Counted from the first letter of the stretch, positions 16,547-26,155 are shown. The stretch: 64,000 nt of DNA from Hungatella sp. (GCA_009712635.1 WASS01000015.1:186001-250000); one strand, 5' to 3'. A program made the numbers and translations. The notes: a model not told the origin generated them from the letters alone.

Positions 16547-17689
16547 ATGAGTTTACTATACACCGAAGAACAAAAAGAGCTTCTTGCTCTCGTAAGAGAG
16601 ATGGCTGAAAACGAAATCAAGCCTTACGTAAAAGAAGCAGATGAGAAAGGTGAATGTCCGAAAGAACTCTTTAAATGGGGTTTTGATATGGGACTTCACA
16701 TGCTGGAAATTCCAGAGGAATACGGCGGAACCGGTTTAAGCTATGAAACCACTGCCATGATATTTGAAGAGCTGGCAAAAGTAGATGCAGGCTATGCCAT
16801 CACCTTTGTAACCACCTTTGTTGCCTTAAGAAACGTAATTCTTGCAGGAACCAAGGAGCAGGGACAGTATTTTGCTGACAAAATCAGACCGGGATCATTT
16901 GCAGGATTTGCCTTAACCGAGCCCAATGCAGGCTCTGATCCGGCCGCCATGCGTTCCACCGCAGTCTTAGATGGGGATGAATACATCTTAAACGGAACAA
17001 AAACCTTTATTACAAACGGAGCTCTCTCTGATGTATTTGTAGGATTTTTCAAAACCAGCCCGGCTGCCGGACACAAGGGAATTTCCGCCTTTATTATCGA
17101 TGCGGATGCACCTGGCGTTACCGTCGGCGCTCATGAGAACAAGATGGGACTTCGTCTTTCCAATACCACTGATTTAATTTTTGAAAATGTGCGGGTAAAA
17201 GCTTCCGCTATGGTTGGACCGGAAGGCTCCGGCTTTAAGCTGGCTTTAAATGCACTGAACTTATCCCGTGCATTCGTGGCAACCCTGGCAGTGGGAATTA
17301 TGCAGAGAGCCCTTGATGAATCGGTAAAATATGCCAAAGAACGAAAACAGTTCGGAACTCCGATTATCAAGTTCCAGATGGTTCAGGCACTGCTTGCGGA
17401 TATGGCAATCAAGGTTGAAGCATCCCGGTGTCTGGTTAATAACACCATGCGCATGATGGACCAGGGAATCATGGTTCAGAAGGAAGGCTCCATCTGCAAG
17501 ACCTTTGTCTCCGACTGTGCACAGGAGGTTACCTCCAATGCAGTACAGATCTTCGGCGGATACGGATTCAGCAAGGAATATCCCGTAGAAAAACTGATGA
17601 GAGACTGCAAAGTGTTCCAGATTTTTGAAGGCGCCAACCAGATCCAGCGTATGACCATTGCAAATGTGCTGGATAAGGAATACAGATAG
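16547..17689 (+). CDS. Acyl-CoA dehydrogenase
   Basis: A canonical 380-residue acyl-CoA dehydrogenase: the FAD loop FALTEPNAGSDPAAMR (about 121-136), the catalytic Glu361 in QIFEGANQIQRM, and an RKQFGTP substrate/FAD segment (about 266-272). It resembles the short-chain and butyryl/CaiA-like groups. It is coupled to the Etf genes that follow by 14 bases, so Etf is the expected electron carrier. The substrate is not readable from sequence. Confidence 0.92.
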   Translation: MSLLYTEEQKELLALVREMAENEIKPYVKEADEKGECPKELFKWGFDMGLHMLEIPEEYGGTGLSYETTAMIFEELAKVDAGYAITFVTTFVALRNVILAGTKEQGQYFADKIRPGSFAGFALTEPNAGSDPAAMRSTAVLDGDEYILNGTKTFITNGALSDVFVGFFKTSPAAGHKGISAFIIDADAPGVTVGAHENKMGLRLSNTTDLIFENVRVKASAMVGPEGSGFKLALNALNLSRAFVATLAVGIMQRALDESVKYAKERKQFGTPIIKFQMVQALLADMAIKVEASRCLVNNTMRMMDQGIMVQKEGSICKTFVSDCAQEVTSNAVQIFGGYGFSKEYPVEKLMRDCKVFQIFEGANQIQRMTIANVLDKEYR

Positions 17690-17703
17690 GAGGACATAAC
17701 AGG

Positions 17704-18492
17704 ATGAATATCGTTGTTTGCATCAAGCAGGTTCCGGATACAACAGAGATTAAAATCGATCCGGTAAAAAACACCCTGATCCGTACAGGTGTACCAAGCA
17801 TCATGAATCCATTTGACAAAAATGCCTTAGAAACGGGGCTTACTTTAAAGGACCGCTACGGCGGAAAAGTGACTGTGATCTCCATGGGGCCTCCACAGGC
17901 AAAGGCTGTATTAAGAGAAGCTCTTTCCATGGGAGCTGATGAGGCTTATCTGGTGACTGACCGTGCATTTGGCGGTTCTGATACCTATGCCACCAGCTAT
18001 ATCCTGTCACAGGCCATTAAAAAGCTTGATGACTTCGATGTGATTCTGGGCGGAAAACAGGCTATTGACGGGGATACGGGTCAGACTGCCCCCAGTATTG
18101 CAGAACACCTTGGCACTGCGAGGCTTACTTATATTCTGGATTTAGAGGTAAATGGGGATAAGGTAATTGCCAGACGGCAGGTGGAGGAAGGCATCGAAGT
18201 GATTGAGGCACGATTCCCCATTCTTTGTACTGCAACAAAGGAAAGCAACAAACCCAGATATGCTACCATAAAGAGAAAAATCGCCTCTTTAAAAGCAGAG
18301 ATACCGGAAATTACTCTGGCTGACTTACCAGATGCGGATGTGTCAAAAATGGGACTCAAAGGCTCTCCCACCAAGGTAAAAGCTACGTTCACACCAAAAC
18401 GATCCGCCTGCGGCGTGACCATAGAGGGAAATACTCCCGGTGAAATTGCTAACGCACTGATCGGCAAGCTGGCCGACGGGAAAATACTGTAA
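17704..18492 (+). CDS. etfB: Electron-transfer flavoprotein beta subunit
   Basis: 262-aa EtfB/FixA-type subunit, binding FAD or AMP. The N-terminus (MNIVVCIKQVPDTTEIKID) and VPSIMNPFDKNALE resemble Etf subunits of clostridial butyryl-, lactate- and caffeyl-CoA systems that bifurcate electrons between an acyl-CoA and ferredoxin. That class assignment is an inference from similarity recalled by eye. The gene is immediately upstream of etfA. Confidence 0.93.
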   Translation: MNIVVCIKQVPDTTEIKIDPVKNTLIRTGVPSIMNPFDKNALETGLTLKDRYGGKVTVISMGPPQAKAVLREALSMGADEAYLVTDRAFGGSDTYATSYILSQAIKKLDDFDVILGGKQAIDGDTGQTAPSIAEHLGTARLTYILDLEVNGDKVIARRQVEEGIEVIEARFPILCTATKESNKPRYATIKRKIASLKAEIPEITLADLPDADVSKMGLKGSPTKVKATFTPKRSACGVTIEGNTPGEIANALIGKLADGKIL

Positions 18493-18508
18493 AAGGAGGC
18501 CGAAGAAA

Positions 18509-19519
18509 ATGAGTTTTGAAGCATGGAAGGATGTTTGGGTATTTGTTGAATGTTTTAAAGACCAGCCAAAAAGCGTTGGACTGGAACTTTTAGGCCAGGG
18601 CAGAAAACTGGCAGAAGGATTAAAACAGGATCTTTGTGCAGTAGTAATTGGAAATCATACCAAAGAGGCGGTAAAAGCTGCCGGAGAATATGGTGCGGAT
18701 AAAATTTATGTGGTTGAGGGAGCGGAATACGAAGATTACTCTGCCGATGCCTATGGAAATGTATTTTTAAAACTGTGTGAAAAGTATCAGCCCAATACGA
18801 TCTTAGTTGGTGCAACCGTAAACGGCAGAGACTTGGGATCCAAAATTGCGGTAAGCCTGCGCACCGGTCTGACTGCAGACTGTACTGCCCTCAGCGTTGA
18901 TGAGGAAACTGGCAATGTTGTCTGGGAACGTCCTGCTTTCGGAGGCAATTTATATGCTCAGATTCTTTGCAGTGAAACCAGACCTCAGATGGGTACCTGC
19001 AGACCGGGAGCATTTAAAAAACCAGAAAAGAATCCGGACAATAAACCAGTTGTGATCCGGGAAGAAATCTCCACTCCGGCTCAGGAGATCCGGACTAAGG
19101 TAATTGACTTTATCAAAGCCTGTGAAGACAATGACATTCGGCTTGATGAAGCTGAAATTATCGTTTCCGGCGGCCGGGGTATGAAATCTGCCGAGAACTT
19201 TTCTGTATTAAAGGAATTGGCTGATGCACTTTGCGGTACCGTAGGCTGTTCCCGGGCTGCCGTTGATGCAGGCTGGATGCCTCAGAGCAAGCAGGTTGGA
19301 CAGACGGGCGCTACCGTTTCCCCTAAAATATATTTTGCCTGCGGTATTTCAGGAGCAGTGCAGCATGTAGCCGGAATGAGCGAGTCAGGAACCATCATTG
19401 CCATTAACAAGGATGAAACCGCTCCTATTTTCGAGGTTGCGGACTATTGCATTGTTGGTGATTTATTTGAAGTGGTTCCTGCTCTTGTCAAAGAGCTGAA
19501 GGCGAGGCAGCAGGGTTAA
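18509..19519 (+). CDS. etfA: Electron-transfer flavoprotein alpha subunit
   Basis: 336-aa EtfA/FixB-type subunit. The C-terminal FAD domain (about 205-330) shows the signature [13 protein letters not shown], then [20 protein letters not shown] and [18 protein letters not shown]. There is no N-terminal ferredoxin domain, unlike CarE of Acetobacterium. An AGGAGG site precedes the start 16 bases after the etfB stop. Together with EtfB it should take or give electrons for the two dehydrogenases of the operon. Confidence 0.95.
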   Translation: MSFEAWKDVWVFVECFKDQPKSVGLELLGQGRKLAEGLKQDLCAVVIGNHTKEAVKAAGEYGADKIYVVEGAEYEDYSADAYGNVFLKLCEKYQPNTILVGATVNGRDLGSKIAVSLRTGLTADCTALSVDEETGNVVWERPAFGGNLYAQILCSETRPQMGTCRPGAFKKPEKNPDNKPVVIREEISTPAQEIRTKVIDFIKACEDNDIRLDEAEIIVSGGRGMKSAENFSVLKELADALCGTVGCSRAAVDAGWMPQSKQVGQTGATVSPKIYFACGISGAVQHVAGMSESGTIIAINKDETAPIFEVADYCIVGDLFEVVPALVKELKARQQG

Positions 19520-19560
19520 CCTTATCATACCTCTGCTCTTCATTTCCAAGGAGAAGGGTT

Positions 19561-21195
19561 ATGCTTGATGAAATAAAAATAAATCCTGATTTAAAACTTC
19601 AGTATTTGAAGAATGGATACTGGTCAGACCGTACGCTTTCTGACTGCTTTCATGAGTCAGTCAGTAAATATCCGGACCGGGAATATGTAGTAGATGACAG
19701 AGGATGCCGGTATACATACAGGCAGATGGATGAGGCCGCTTCCAAAGTGGCGGCCTTTCTCCGTTCCCAGGGAATCGGCCCTGGTGATGTGGTTTCCTAT
19801 CAGATTCCGATCTGGAGCGAATTCGCAGTTATTACCATTGCCTGCTTTAAGGCGGGTGCCGCTGCCCACCCGATTGCCATGTCATACGAGGAAAAAGAAC
19901 TGGTCCGCTGCTTAAATCTAACCCAGTCTAAGGCTTATTTTGCTCCCACCTGGTTTCATAAGACCGATTATGAGGAAATGATCCAATCAGCACTTCCTCA
20001 TATTAACAGCCTTCGTGCAGTGGTTTTGCTGGATCAGACCAGGGAGATGAAAAGCAGCAGTTATTCCTGGAACAATATTCTCCATGATTACAGGCCATTA
20101 ACGACCTCGGAATGTGCCCGGCAGACTGGACAGGATATTGCCGTCATTCTTGGAACCTCCGGCACTACCTGCGGATCAAAGGGTGTTATTTTAACTCATG
20201 ATAATATCCGTTACAGTGAGGAAACCTTTAACCGGGAGCTGGGGATATCAATGGATGATATCATGTTTATGCCTGCGCCACTCAATCATGCAACCGGTTT
20301 TCACCATGGGATTATTGCACCCATGCTCACAGGTGCGAAGGTGGTTTTACAGCAGAAATACTGCTGTCGGGAAGCCATTGATTTAATGAACCTGGAATCC
20401 TGTACTTATTCCATGGGCGCCACTCCTTTTATCTATGATATTTTAAGGGATTTAGAGACCAACGGAGGGGCAATTCCTTCTCTTAAATTCTATTTATGCG
20501 GCGGTGCACCTGTTCCAGGCTATATGGTGCAAAAAGCCTGGGATTATGGGATACTTCTATGTGAGGTCTATGGTTCTACGGAGAGTGTTCCCCATGTTTT
20601 TGTCAGACCCTGTGACGCATTAAGGCTAAATGGAACTACTTCAGGAAAACCACTGGAGGGAGTCGAAATCCGCGTAGTGGATGAAAACGGTGCAGATGTA
20701 CCTTTTGGAACTGCAGGAGAAGAATTGTCAAGAGGTCCCAATGTATTTGCAGGGTATTTAAAAAACCGGGGGATTACCGATGAAGTTCTTGACGATGACG
20801 GCTGGTTTCACAGCGGAGATCTCTGCGTTATGGATGAAGATGGAAACATACGGATTATCGGAAGAAAGAAAGACATGATTGTCCGTGGCGGTGAAAATTT
20901 GAATTCCAATGAAATTAATGATAATTTAGAAGGTTGTCCCGGAATTCTGGATCATACCGTCATTGGTATGCCTGATGAACGCCTGGGGGAACGGATCTGC
21001 GCTTTTGTGGTTGTTGCAAAAGGGTTTGAAACTCTCTCTCTGACAGATGTAACAGACTATTTAAAAGAACACCGCATATCCAAACGCTTCTGGCCGGAAC
21101 GTCTGGAAATAATTAAACGAATTCCCCACACAGGCAGCGGAAAAGTAAAAAAATATTTGCTGCGGGAAGAGCTGTTAAAACGGATGAAGGGGTGA
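19561..21195 (+). CDS. Acyl-CoA ligase (AMP-forming, CaiC-like)
   Basis: A 544-residue ANL-superfamily adenylating enzyme that forms acyl-AMP and then acyl-CoA. Motifs in order: P-loop ILGTSGTTCGSKGVIL (about 198-213), YGSTES (about 339-344), HSGDLCVMDEDGNIR (about 418-432), the hinge GRKKDMIVRGGEN and the C-terminal catalytic Lys in HTGSGKVKKY. It resembles carnitine/crotonobetaine-CoA ligase and medium-chain or aryl acid ligases. It probably activates the acid brought in by the GntP permease at the operon end. Confidence 0.9.
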   Translation: MLDEIKINPDLKLQYLKNGYWSDRTLSDCFHESVSKYPDREYVVDDRGCRYTYRQMDEAASKVAAFLRSQGIGPGDVVSYQIPIWSEFAVITIACFKAGAAAHPIAMSYEEKELVRCLNLTQSKAYFAPTWFHKTDYEEMIQSALPHINSLRAVVLLDQTREMKSSSYSWNNILHDYRPLTTSECARQTGQDIAVILGTSGTTCGSKGVILTHDNIRYSEETFNRELGISMDDIMFMPAPLNHATGFHHGIIAPMLTGAKVVLQQKYCCREAIDLMNLESCTYSMGATPFIYDILRDLETNGGAIPSLKFYLCGGAPVPGYMVQKAWDYGILLCEVYGSTESVPHVFVRPCDALRLNGTTSGKPLEGVEIRVVDENGADVPFGTAGEELSRGPNVFAGYLKNRGITDEVLDDDGWFHSGDLCVMDEDGNIRIIGRKKDMIVRGGENLNSNEINDNLEGCPGILDHTVIGMPDERLGERICAFVVVAKGFETLSLTDVTDYLKEHRISKRFWPERLEIIKRIPHTGSGKVKKYLLREELLKRMKG

Positions 21196-21201
21196 CAGGC
21201 T

Positions 21202-21756
21202 ATGACTCAACAAACATTCGGACCAAGAAGATGCCGTGACACAAGAAAGCCTCCGGCTAACCAGTGTCCGGAGGTATCCTTTTACCGATGCGAAACATGC
21301 GGCGGACTGTTTCCCGCCATTGCTGCATCTCCCCTTGGTGAAACGGAAATAACATGCTGTGGTTCAAAAGCGGTCCATTTAATACCGGAATCACCAGACC
21401 TGGTAAACGATAAAATTCACTTAAGCTATCGAATCACCGGAGGCTACAATGATAATGCCGTGGAAGTATTCTGGGAAGCACTAAAGCCAGAATATATGCC
21501 GGAGTGGATGTATTTAAAAACGTTTACCGGGGGGTACTTAAAATATTTACCTAAGACAAAGCGTCCTCCTCTTGTTTTTTCCCTGGCAGACACCGATGCC
21601 TTTGCCTATTGCGATGAAGACCCATGCCTGGAATGCGTCTTCCGCTGTAAACGTGGATTTGTAATCTATTCCTATTCCAGGGAAACAGGGCTGACTGCGA
21701 TTCCGCTTGATAAAATGACGGCGCAGTGGCAGTCCGGTGCAAATGAGAAAGCTTAA
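21202..21756 (+). CDS. Desulfoferrodoxin-like protein lacking site II histidines
   Basis: A 184-residue protein. Residues 28-54 have the desulforedoxin Cys4 iron site pattern (FYRCETCGG, then TCCGSKAV: Cys30, 33, 52, 53). The following region (about 72-155) aligns loosely with the superoxide-reductase domain, but the four histidine ligands are absent. At the end is a four-cysteine set in AYCDEDPCLECVFRCKRG (Cys137, 142, 145, 149). It is thus probably a redox or structural metalloprotein rather than a superoxide reductase. It starts 6 bases after the ligase and belongs to the operon. Confidence 0.65.
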   Translation: MTQQTFGPRRCRDTRKPPANQCPEVSFYRCETCGGLFPAIAASPLGETEITCCGSKAVHLIPESPDLVNDKIHLSYRITGGYNDNAVEVFWEALKPEYMPEWMYLKTFTGGYLKYLPKTKRPPLVFSLADTDAFAYCDEDPCLECVFRCKRGFVIYSYSRETGLTAIPLDKMTAQWQSGANEKA

Positions 21757-21805
21757 TGAAGAGTTTTCCTGACTGACAGACTATATAAATATTGGAGGGA
21801 ACATT

Positions 21806-23104
21806 ATGTTAGCTACAATTGGTCTTATTATTGCCATTGCACTTTTAGTTGTAATGATTATCAAGGGCATCGATATGATAACAGCGACGGTGATCACGGC
21901 AGCCATTATTCTGGTCACCAGCGGACTGAATCTGAACGAAGGGTTTCTGACCACATTTTCCGGCGGTGCCGGCGGCTTTGTAGCCTCCTGGTTTTTAATC
22001 CTGGGGCTTGGCGGAGTCTTTGGCCAGCTTGTTTTAGAAACAGGTCTGGCAACAAAAATCGCCCAGACTCTGACAAAAAAGCTGGGAACGAAAATGGTAG
22101 GTCTGGTCATCCTGATCTGTACTTTTTTCATCACTCTGCTTGGTATCAACGGTTATATTATGGTATTTGTCCTTTATCCCATTGCCGATAACCTTTTATA
22201 TGAAAATAAAATGGACCGGCGGGTGCTTCCCTTCCTTCTTTTGGGCGGGGGTGCTTCTGCCAATGGTTTTGCCTATTCCTTAGATATCTGCAATGTACTG
22301 CCAAGTAAATATTTAAATACCTCCCTTGGATCAGCGCCTCTTCTCTCCTTTGTGTTTACCGCGATCCTTGCTGTTTCTTACTTCCTGTATTTTAATTATG
22401 CACAAAAGCAGAGTCTGAAAAACAACACACCGGAACAGCTTCTTGCCATGTATAAGACACAGCAGACATCCGTTTCGGAAGAGGAGCTTCCTGGAATTTT
22501 CATGTCCGTTCTTCCTTTTGTCCTTGTTTTAGGCTGTGTAGTTGCAACCTCCAGCTGGGGAACTTCCCCAAGCATTATGTTCTCTCTGGTCATTGGTATC
22601 CTGTTAATTATCTGCACCCAGTTAAAACGGATTAAGAACATGAAAACTTCCATTAAAACCGGTAGCAGCTCTGGCTTAAACTCTATGCTTACGGTTGCTG
22701 CAGTTATGGGTCTTTCCAAGGTTTTAGGCGCTTCCCCTGCATTCCAGCAGTTGCAGCAGGCGGTGCTTGCCATGAATATGCCCGCTTATCTGAAAGCATT
22801 TTTCGGTACAACGGTGCTGACCGGACTGACCGGTTCCGCAATTTCAGGTGAAACCATCTTCATGGAGAGCTTTGGAAAAGCATTTGTGGATATGGGAGTC
22901 AATGTTGCTGCTCTTCACCGCATTGTAACAGAATCTGCCCTGATCTTAAATAAACTGCCCAACTCTTCCGTTGCAATCCTCACCATGTCCATCTGCGGAT
23001 GCAGCTTAAAGGAAAGCTATAAACATATTATTTTAGGAACCATGATTCCGGCTTTTGTAGCGGGACTGGTAATTGCACTTATGGCGACTGCAGGGATTGT
23101 ATAA
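21806..23104 (+). CDS. GntP-family organic acid permease
   Basis: A 432-residue membrane protein with about 12 hydrophobic segments and the GntP-family features LILGLGGVFGQLV and LLLGGGASANGFAY. Relatives carry gluconate and other carboxylates in symport with H+ or Na+. As the last gene of the acyl-CoA operon it most likely imports the acid that the ligase activates. It is not a BCCT carrier, which argues against carnitine or another betaine as substrate. GGAGG lies before the ATG and a strong terminator follows. Confidence 0.85.
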   Translation: MLATIGLIIAIALLVVMIIKGIDMITATVITAAIILVTSGLNLNEGFLTTFSGGAGGFVASWFLILGLGGVFGQLVLETGLATKIAQTLTKKLGTKMVGLVILICTFFITLLGINGYIMVFVLYPIADNLLYENKMDRRVLPFLLLGGGASANGFAYSLDICNVLPSKYLNTSLGSAPLLSFVFTAILAVSYFLYFNYAQKQSLKNNTPEQLLAMYKTQQTSVSEEELPGIFMSVLPFVLVLGCVVATSSWGTSPSIMFSLVIGILLIICTQLKRIKNMKTSIKTGSSSGLNSMLTVAAVMGLSKVLGASPAFQQLQQAVLAMNMPAYLKAFFGTTVLTGLTGSAISGETIFMESFGKAFVDMGVNVAALHRIVTESALILNKLPNSSVAILTMSICGCSLKESYKHIILGTMIPAFVAGLVIALMATAGIV

Positions 23105-23131
23105 TCTGATGAGAACCCATCGTCTATGATA

Positions 23132-23177
23132 AAGAAACAGCGGTATGCGCGCTTGCGGCAGCATACCGCTGTTTCTT
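23132..23177. terminator. Bidirectional terminator of acyl-CoA operon and lysR
   Basis: AAGAAACAGCGGTATGC and GCATACCGCTGTTTCTT form a perfect 17-bp stem around a 12-base loop. Symmetric A and T runs let it stop transcription in both directions. Confidence 0.9.
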
Positions 23178-23209
23178 ATACTGAAAGCTGACAAGGGAGA
23201 TCTGTCGGA

Positions 23210-24094
23210 TTACGGCAGATTCATCTCGTGCGCCACAATGTAATCTGCAAACGCTTCCACAGAGCAGGAAACAAAATTCTTTCTGCTGAATGTCATATAA
23301 ATCAGGCGGGTATCCTTAGGTACATCCGAAAGAGGAATCAGTACCAGGTTATCAAATTGTTTTAAAAAGGGAGTGCGGGCAACGATAGCTGCCAGATTTG
23401 TCTCTGATATCACACCTCCGATGGAAATTTCATCATCATAGGAAAACGTAGCCTCCACCTCATGCTGCTGCAAAAGATTTCGGACAACCTTTCCGATAGG
23501 TATGCAATCACGATATGTAGTAAGATTATAATTCTTTAATTCGCTTAAACATAATTCTTTTCTTCCTGCAAGGGGATGGGTGTCGTTAACGATCAAAACC
23601 AGCTCCTGTGCCATAATGGGAACAAATAAAAGATCGGGTTCATCTTCCACCATGGAACAAAAACCCAAGTCATATTTTCCAGCTGCCACTCCATGAGCGA
23701 CTTCAATAGACATCCCCTGAAATATGTTAAATTTCGCCTGAGGATTCTTTTTCATGTAATTTTGAATTGCTGTCGGAAGAAAATCTCCTAATAAAGTGGG
23801 GATACAGCCTACATCAATGGTACCTCCCAGCTGACCAGAATGCATCTTCATGGTAGCGATTCCCCGTTCCAGTTCGTTTAGCGCCTGGGAAACATGGATA
23901 TAAAATTCTTCTCCGTATTTTGTCAGTGTTACATTACGTCCTTTTTTCTGAAACAAGGATATTCCAAGCTCACTTTCCAGTGAAGCGATCGAGTCACTTA
24001 ACGAGGGCTGAGCAATGTAAAGTTCTTTTGCGGCTTTCGTATAATGCTGTAATTCTGCTAATTTTATGAAATAATATAACTGCGGCAAATTCAT
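23210..24094 (-). CDS. LysR-family transcriptional regulator
   Basis: A 294-residue LysR-type regulator. The winged helix-turn-helix (residues 1-60, with LQHYTKAAKELYIAQPSLSD) is followed by a periplasmic-binding-like effector domain (about 90-294). It is convergent to the acyl-CoA operon rather than divergent from a target, so its target is not obvious; the operon promoter at 13950 or its own promoter are candidates. AAGGGGGAT precedes the ATG. Confidence 0.92.
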   Translation of the reverse strand: MNLPQLYYFIKLAELQHYTKAAKELYIAQPSLSDSIASLESELGISLFQKKGRNVTLTKYGEEFYIHVSQALNELERGIATMKMHSGQLGGTIDVGCIPTLLGDFLPTAIQNYMKKNPQAKFNIFQGMSIEVAHGVAAGKYDLGFCSMVEDEPDLLFVPIMAQELVLIVNDTHPLAGRKELCLSELKNYNLTTYRDCIPIGKVVRNLLQQHEVEATFSYDDEISIGGVISETNLAAIVARTPFLKQFDNLVLIPLSDVPKDTRLIYMTFSRKNFVSCSVEAFADYIVAHEMNLP

Positions 24095-24340
24095 ACAGAT
24101 CCCCCTTTATTTTGTTTAAAATTTAACAGCTTTATCTATCTATATTATACAAAAAACGACAAGATTTGACAACTGTTTGTATGAATTATATTCAATATTT
24201 TTACACCTATTGAGAGTATAAAATTCTTCTTGCCATAGTCCATTAATAAAATTTTAACGCTTAATAAATACGTATTTCTAACAGTGAATAATTATTAACG
24301 GATATAGCAATAAAAAATGACGATTGAATAATAAACAGGA
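24095..24340. other. Intergenic, AT-rich
   Basis: AT-rich leader of the lysR gene. It must hold the lysR promoter, but no hexamer pair stands out. Nothing else was recognised. Confidence 0.5.
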
Positions 24341-24527
24341 TAAAAAACAGAGCCTGTTACATAATTATTGTGCAATGGGCTCTGTCTATTTTGTTGTCCA
24401 GCCGTGGATACCAGATATTTTTGTTGACGATAAAATACAGGTGATATATAAAGATGTAAAGAAGTTTGACGATGGATTAAAACCAGATGTAGTTTATGCA
24501 ATTTATAAAGAGTCGGAGCTTGAGTAA
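24324..24527 (+). pseudogene. Short frame, possible gene remnant
   Basis: A 67-codon open frame whose first part runs through the repeat hairpin. Its second part (from about residue 27) looks protein-like, with an alternating pattern IFVDDKIQVIYKDVKKFDD that recalls the C-terminal strands of small lipoprotein domains. No ribosome site precedes it. I read it as the tail of a lost gene trapped between the two hairpins; it may equally be chance. Confidence 0.25.
24341..24385 (-). repeat. Second copy of rlmH-type terminator hairpin
   Basis: A 39-base hairpin (24347-24385) with arms ACAGAGCC/GGCTCTGT that matches the rlmH terminator hairpin at 24542-24580 in 32 of 39 positions and has the same polarity, with six A before it on the plus strand (U on the minus strand). 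It lies 195 bases beyond the first terminator with a short open frame between them, which suggests a local duplication. Confidence 0.7.
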
Positions 24528-24534
24528 TCATAGG

Positions 24535-24580
24535 GAAAAAAACAGAGCCCTTCCCAATATTATTGTGTAATGGGCTCTGT
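24535..24580 (-). terminator. Terminator of the rlmH transcript
   Basis: ACAGAGCCC/GGGCTCTGT (24542-24580) forms a 9-bp stem, with seven A on its left (24535-24541) giving a U run on the minus strand. It is 27 bases past the rlmH stop. Confidence 0.8.
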
Positions 24581-24606
24581 GGTTGTATAGCTGTGCTACA
24601 TTATTT

Positions 24607-25086
24607 CTATTTATGATAAGGTTCCCCATTGATAATCCGATAACTCCGGTAAATCTGTTCCAGCAAAATCACCCGCATCAACTGATGGGGAAATGTCATG
24701 TTAGAAAAGCTCAGCTTGTAATCAGCCCGCTTTAACACAGCGTCAGCCAGGCCAAGGGAACCTCCGATAATAAATACAATCTGGCTTACCCCGCCGACTC
24801 CAAGAGCCGCGATTTTTTCTGACAGCTTTACCGAATCCGGGGTATCTCCGTCAATGGCCAGAGCGATCACATAGGCACCTTCCTTTATAGAAAGAAGGAT
24901 TCTCTCGCCTTCCTTCTCCTTAATCTGCCGTTCTACCGTCTCACTGGCATGATCAGGCGTTTTTTCATCTGCCACCTGGATCACCTCCAGCTTGCAATAT
25001 CGACTCAGTCTTTTGCTATATTCGGCTATGGCGTCAGTATAAAACTTTTCTTTTATCTTCCCCACAGTCACCAATGTGATCTTCAT
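24607..25086 (-). CDS. rlmH: 23S rRNA pseudouridine(1915) N3-methyltransferase RlmH
   Basis: A 159-residue SPOUT-class methyltransferase that modifies pseudouridine 1915 of 23S rRNA in assembled 70S ribosomes. The N-terminus [16 protein letters not shown], the knot segment [18 protein letters not shown] and the C-terminal INGEPYHK are family hallmarks, and the length is exact. GAGGAG lies before the ATG. It is the last gene of a minus-strand group after the esterase and DUF6320 genes and ends at its own terminator. Confidence 0.96.
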   Translation of the reverse strand: MKITLVTVGKIKEKFYTDAIAEYSKRLSRYCKLEVIQVADEKTPDHASETVERQIKEKEGERILLSIKEGAYVIALAIDGDTPDSVKLSEKIAALGVGGVSQIVFIIGGSLGLADAVLKRADYKLSFSNMTFPHQLMRVILLEQIYRSYRIINGEPYHK

Positions 25087-25097
25087 TCGTATCTCCT

Positions 25098-26126
25098 CTA
25101 TCCATTCAGTTCTTTCTTCATCATGGCAATTAAAAAGCCAGTGATATCTCTCGCAGACCGTTTTTGCCCTGTCTTCACTTTCCGGACAACTTTTCCTTCC
25201 GGTTTTACATTAATATGATAAACAACCCGTAAGAATTCTTCCGCTTCCTCCCAGGCTTCCCGGCTCTCAGGGATCAGATCCAGCCCCATCTGGAATACAT
25301 GAAACATTCCTTCAAAGACGGATATCCGGCATTTCACCCCAGCTTTTTTTAACTTCTGACCAACCATCAGGGTGTCGCTTAACAGTATCTCGTAATTTCC
25401 CACCTGCATCAGTACGGGAGGAAATCCGCTAAAGTCTCCGAACAGCGGCGAGATATACGGATCCATGGGATTCGCCTCTCCAATATACGAAGAATCGTAA
25501 AGCATGTTGTGGGTGGAATTACCAAAAAGAGGATCCAGCTCATAATTAGCCTGATAGCTTTCCCCGCTGTTTGTTAAATCTGTCCAGGCAGACATGGTAA
25601 GAAATCCTCCTGGAAGAGGCAGATGATTGTCCTTTAAATAAAGCCCCAGTGCAAGGCCTAAGCCTCCACCAGCTGAATCTCCTGCTATTACAATATTTTC
25701 AGGGGCATACCCCTTCTCCTGCAAAAGCCACTGGTAAGCCGAAACGGCATCCTGCAAAGCAGCCGGATAGGGATCTTCCGGAGCTACCCGGTAATCCGGA
25801 GTCAGAACATCTCCTCCATAGCTGATCTTGGAATACCGGACTGCAAATCTCCGATATATATTCTTCATGGGACCGATATAACCGCCACCGTGAAGCTGAA
25901 GAATCACGCGCCCTGTTACCACACCCACAGGTCTTAAATATTCCATCTTTAAATCACATTTTTCTATAATTTCATATTCATATCCAGCCGGACATACCCA
26001 GGCCGGCTCCACCGGATTTTTTCTCAGTTCGCCACTTTGGATTGGCTGTTTAAAAGAAGTCTCCATCACATTCTGCATCATATCTCTCACCAGATTTCCC
26101 ATCACACTCACTTTTTTTCTTCTCAT
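25098..26126 (-). CDS. Alpha/beta hydrolase, HSL-type esterase
   Basis: A 342-residue hormone-sensitive-lipase-type carboxylesterase. The oxyanion motif is LHGGGYIGP (about 78-86) and the nucleophile Ser is in [11 protein letters not shown] (Ser151). The acid and base are expected in the LSDTLMVGQ region and in GMFHVFQMG. The start at 26126 is 7 bases from AGGAGG; the ATG two codons earlier is too close to it. It directly follows the DUF6320 acyltransferase-like gene, so it may act on the same acylated product. Confidence 0.9.
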   Translation of the reverse strand: MRRKKVSVMGNLVRDMMQNVMETSFKQPIQSGELRKNPVEPAWVCPAGYEYEIIEKCDLKMEYLRPVGVVTGRVILQLHGGGYIGPMKNIYRRFAVRYSKISYGGDVLTPDYRVAPEDPYPAALQDAVSAYQWLLQEKGYAPENIVIAGDSAGGGLGLALGLYLKDNHLPLPGGFLTMSAWTDLTNSGESYQANYELDPLFGNSTHNMLYDSSYIGEANPMDPYISPLFGDFSGFPPVLMQVGNYEILLSDTLMVGQKLKKAGVKCRISVFEGMFHVFQMGLDLIPESREAWEEAEEFLRVVYHINVKPEGKVVRKVKTGQKRSARDITGFLIAMMKKELNG

Positions 26127-26155
26127 GTTCATACCTCCTTTCCAGACAGCATGTT

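Noticed and set aside
21202-21756. Superoxide reductase
   Set aside because: The histidine ligands of the catalytic iron are absent although the desulforedoxin site is present.
14034-23104. Carnitine or gamma-butyrobetaine utilisation cluster
   Set aside because: The enzyme set is similar, but there is no BCCT-type betaine carrier and no carnitine racemase/dehydratase; the carrier is GntP-type. The general acyl-CoA description is safer.
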